Below, piece after piece: positions 62,201-64,000 of a stretch of DNA of 64,000 bases (its first letter is position 1; each line of letters starts with the position of its first letter). Below the pieces are notes generated by a model that did no database searches, was not told where the DNA came from, and saw nothing but the letters and a program-made list of their open reading frames with translations. Position numbers and translations under genes: made by a program. The DNA is from Aurantiochytrium sp. KH105 (lineage: Eukaryota; Sar; Bigyra; Thraustochytrida; Thraustochytriidae): positions 558,001 through 622,000 of the forward strand of contig BGKB01000017.1 in the NCBI GenBank assembly GCA_003116975.1. Reading direction: 5' to 3'.

Positions 62201-63706
62201 CGAGCGGTTCGCTTTAAAAAAATTCGAACGTACCCGAGGCTCTGCAAGGTTGAATTGGCTTTCAAGCCGTTCGCCAGAGCCGCCGTGCCCTCGTCGCCAA
62301 TCTCATTGACCCATAGACTAATTTACGATCAAACGCGAGAGAGAGAAAAGCCAAGCCACTAAATCTGTGAGTGTCCTTTCTGTCCAGTGGAGATAATCGT
62401 CAATCGACCACATGGAAACGTACTCGAGAGCACATAGCCCCGTGTTCTGTGCAAGAGCCTCTCCAAGGGCTCTGCTGCCCTTGACGTGAATGTCGTTTCG
62501 GCTGAGACTAGGCAGAGCATCACGTCAGCCCAAAATACGTTCCCTTTTCCTTTGCTCGCTCGTCGACTTACTTGAGTTTACGTAAATGTGAGTTGGACTC
62601 GAGTCCTCGCGCAAGGGCGCATGCTCCGTCGTCAGAAACATGGTTGCCTCCGAGACTGCTCTGACAAGTTAGTCTTGTGACACGTTCTTGCTGCGCGATA
62701 ATTCCAGCAAAAGAAAAACCAGAAAAACAAGAAGAACAAGGAAAACGTACTCGAGCTTTTCGAGTTGCGAGTCGTGGCCGAGAACCACAGCCAGAGCCTC
62801 TGCGCCAGCACTTCCAACTCGGTTGTGCTGAAGACTGTAAAGGCAACAAACATGTGAGTCGGCAAGACCAAGAGCGCACGCAGGAAAAAAGTTTGACACG
62901 TACTCGAGTTCTTTCAACGCGGTATTTTGTTGAAGGGCCGCGGCTAGCGCTGCAGCGCCTACATCTGAAATTAGATTATTTTGCAGACTGTAATGTTGCG
63001 GAATCAAGCTTGTCATGTCAGTCGTGCAGATTACACAACCATCAGCCGAGTCAAAAACGTACTAGAGCGTGCGAAGGTGGTTATTTGCAAGAAGCGCATG
63101 CGAAAGTGCCCGCGCTCCTTCGTCGCCAATGTTCGTGCTGCTAAGGCTTTGTTTGCGCAACAACCAACAACAACAAAAATTAAAAACGTCAGCGTTTCGG
63201 CTCACAATTCTTGCTGCTGCTGCCAGCAGTGGCAGGCACGTACTCTAAATAAGTTAGCGTAGCATTTTGCTTCAAGGCGAAGGCAAGAGCCTTTGCGCCC
63301 TCGTCTCCGACGCTGTTGGCTCGAAGACTACAACATTAACGTTGTACAAGCGGATGAATGAGTGGATGGATGCCAGTGGATGGATGGATCAACGAACCAG
63401 TTAGCTTCAAGCGAACGAGCAAAGATGATGAAAGTTGCAGTTCGTCAACGTACTCGAGAGTGAGCAGCATGGATTTTTCTGCCAGTGCCGCCGCAAGCTC
63501 CTTGGTTGCCTCTGGACCAACATTCCTGTCAAATAGGCTGGGAGCGCATAAACGAAGTTCAGACATCGTGAGTCGATAATGCTCTCGCGCCTCCATGTAC
63601 ACATGGCGCCAGAATGTTCCTGCAGAGCAACCTACCTAATCTTGGTCTCTCCGTTGGCCATGTCCTCGACCGCCGAGGCCACGTCGTCCGCCTTCACCCA
63701 CGCCAT
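59241..63706 (-). CDS. LRR-Roc-COR-TIR receptor, 12 exons (one exon per LRR)
   Basis: Spliced model on the minus strand: exon 1 63706-63636; LRR exons 63537-63454, 63327-63244, 63146-63063, 62987-62904, 62834-62751, 62655-62572, 62507-62424, 62317-62234, 62164-62081, 62002-61919; last exon 61848-59241. Lengths sum to 3519 nt, giving 1172 residues. Introns are 64-126 nt, GT-AG, mostly gtacgt donors. Each LRR is 28 residues of the RI/NLR type (LxxNxIGDxGAxALAxxLxxNxxLxxLD). Then Roc (P-loop GRGAAGKT 371-378; WDYGGQE; GTHKDQ), COR (WLKVHEDL, DPQWLVDKLARV, FLPRGVFHRL) and a C-terminal TIR (HVFLSHVQS, VKVWFDQS, KAELRCALEAKKP). Paralogue of the WD40-Roc-COR-TIR gene. Confidence 0.92.
61919..63537 (-). 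repeat. Ten tandem 84-nt LRR exons with short introns
   Basis: Every unit is exactly 84 nt and phase 2 at both ends. The codon split by the intron is the Asp (GA|T or GA|C) or an equivalent residue of the LD step at the LRR boundary in most units. The units differ clearly in sequence, so the duplication is older than that of the WD40 blades at 6130-6690. Confidence 0.93.
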
Positions 63707-64000
63707 GAGCCTCGTTCGCGAGTCCGCGAAAGCGCGCGAAAGCGACTCTTGCGGTGCAGAGCCGCGCTGTCCCAGAGGCCCACCCGCAAACAAGCCCGGC
63801 CGCGGAGCCTGATCCCGCGCGCCGCGATGCCGCTCAGCGGCCCCTCGTGCCGCCCGGGCCCGCCGCCGCCGCGTCGGCCCCGGAGAGCGCGCGAATCGTC
63901 CCCTCCAGTGCCGTCCCGACTTGGTGAGTTGGTTTGCTCTTCGTACGTGCAGTCGGAGAGACCTCTCTGCGAAACCCCCGAAACCGTAACGGCCGCACGC
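63707..64000. promoter_or_regulatory. 5' flank of the LRR-Roc-COR-TIR gene
   Basis: GC-rich, no TATA box seen. A plus-strand ATG at 63829 opens a Pro/Arg-rich frame to the window edge; it could be a divergent gene's start, but composition alone explains it. Confidence 0.4.

Noticed and set aside
63829-64000. Divergent gene start
   Set aside because: Short Pro/Arg-rich frame running off the edge; the only GT-AG pair would give an intron of about 29 nt, too short to trust.

Overview
The window looks like nuclear DNA of a unicellular stramenopile, most likely a labyrinthulomycete (thraustochytrid). It is GC-rich and gene-dense. Almost every gene is one long open frame, and simple-sequence repeats fill the spaces between genes. 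The gene content fits a heterotrophic protist: an ELO-type fatty-acid elongase, a mucolipin-like channel, a membrane protein with an RGS-like tail, SEC14 proteins, a PARP6/8-like enzyme and large TIR/NACHT/Roc-COR receptors. The taxonomic call is inference from gene style; no organellar, viral or retroelement block was recognised.

Region 1 (1-9.4 kb, minus strand): an edge-truncated gene with a TIR-like N-terminal domain and 27 strictly 126-bp TPR units, then an intronless TIR-TIR-NACHT-WD40 receptor. Five of its WD40 blades are almost identical except at a few surface positions. Its last codons and stop lie inside a tandem tRNA-like repeat.

Region 2 (10.6-23.9 kb, mostly plus strand): housekeeping genes. 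These are a metallophosphoesterase divergent from ribonucleotide reductase large subunit, a secreted Cys-rich protein, a UBIAD1-type prenyltransferase, an M20 (PM20D1-like) peptidase and a DDX11/CHL1 helicase. An elongase follows that is cut by an ambiguous base inside poly-G.

Region 3 (25-47 kb): a small SEC14 gene beside a 1023-residue PH-TM-SEC14 relative, a membrane protein with an RGS-like tail, an active-site-divergent cyclophilin, a mucolipin-like channel, a secreted ricin-B lectin, a protein built of a roughly 75-residue repeat, and a large polyQ protein. Long gene-free GC-rich stretches separate them. Three of these stretches carry clusters of a CACTTGCGC-like motif.

Region 4 (50.9-63.7 kb, minus strand): a PARP6/8-like gene, then two paralogous Roc-COR-TIR receptors with different sensors. 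One is intronless with WD40 blades; the other has ten leucine-rich repeats. In the second, every LRR is encoded by its own 84-nt exon with the same phase, and the Roc-COR-TIR core is one exon. A degenerate WD40 fragment lies between them. The most interesting signal in the window is this set of TIR receptors carrying three different fast-duplicating sensor arrays (WD40, LRR, TPR) on related signalling cores, together with an NAD-using PARP.
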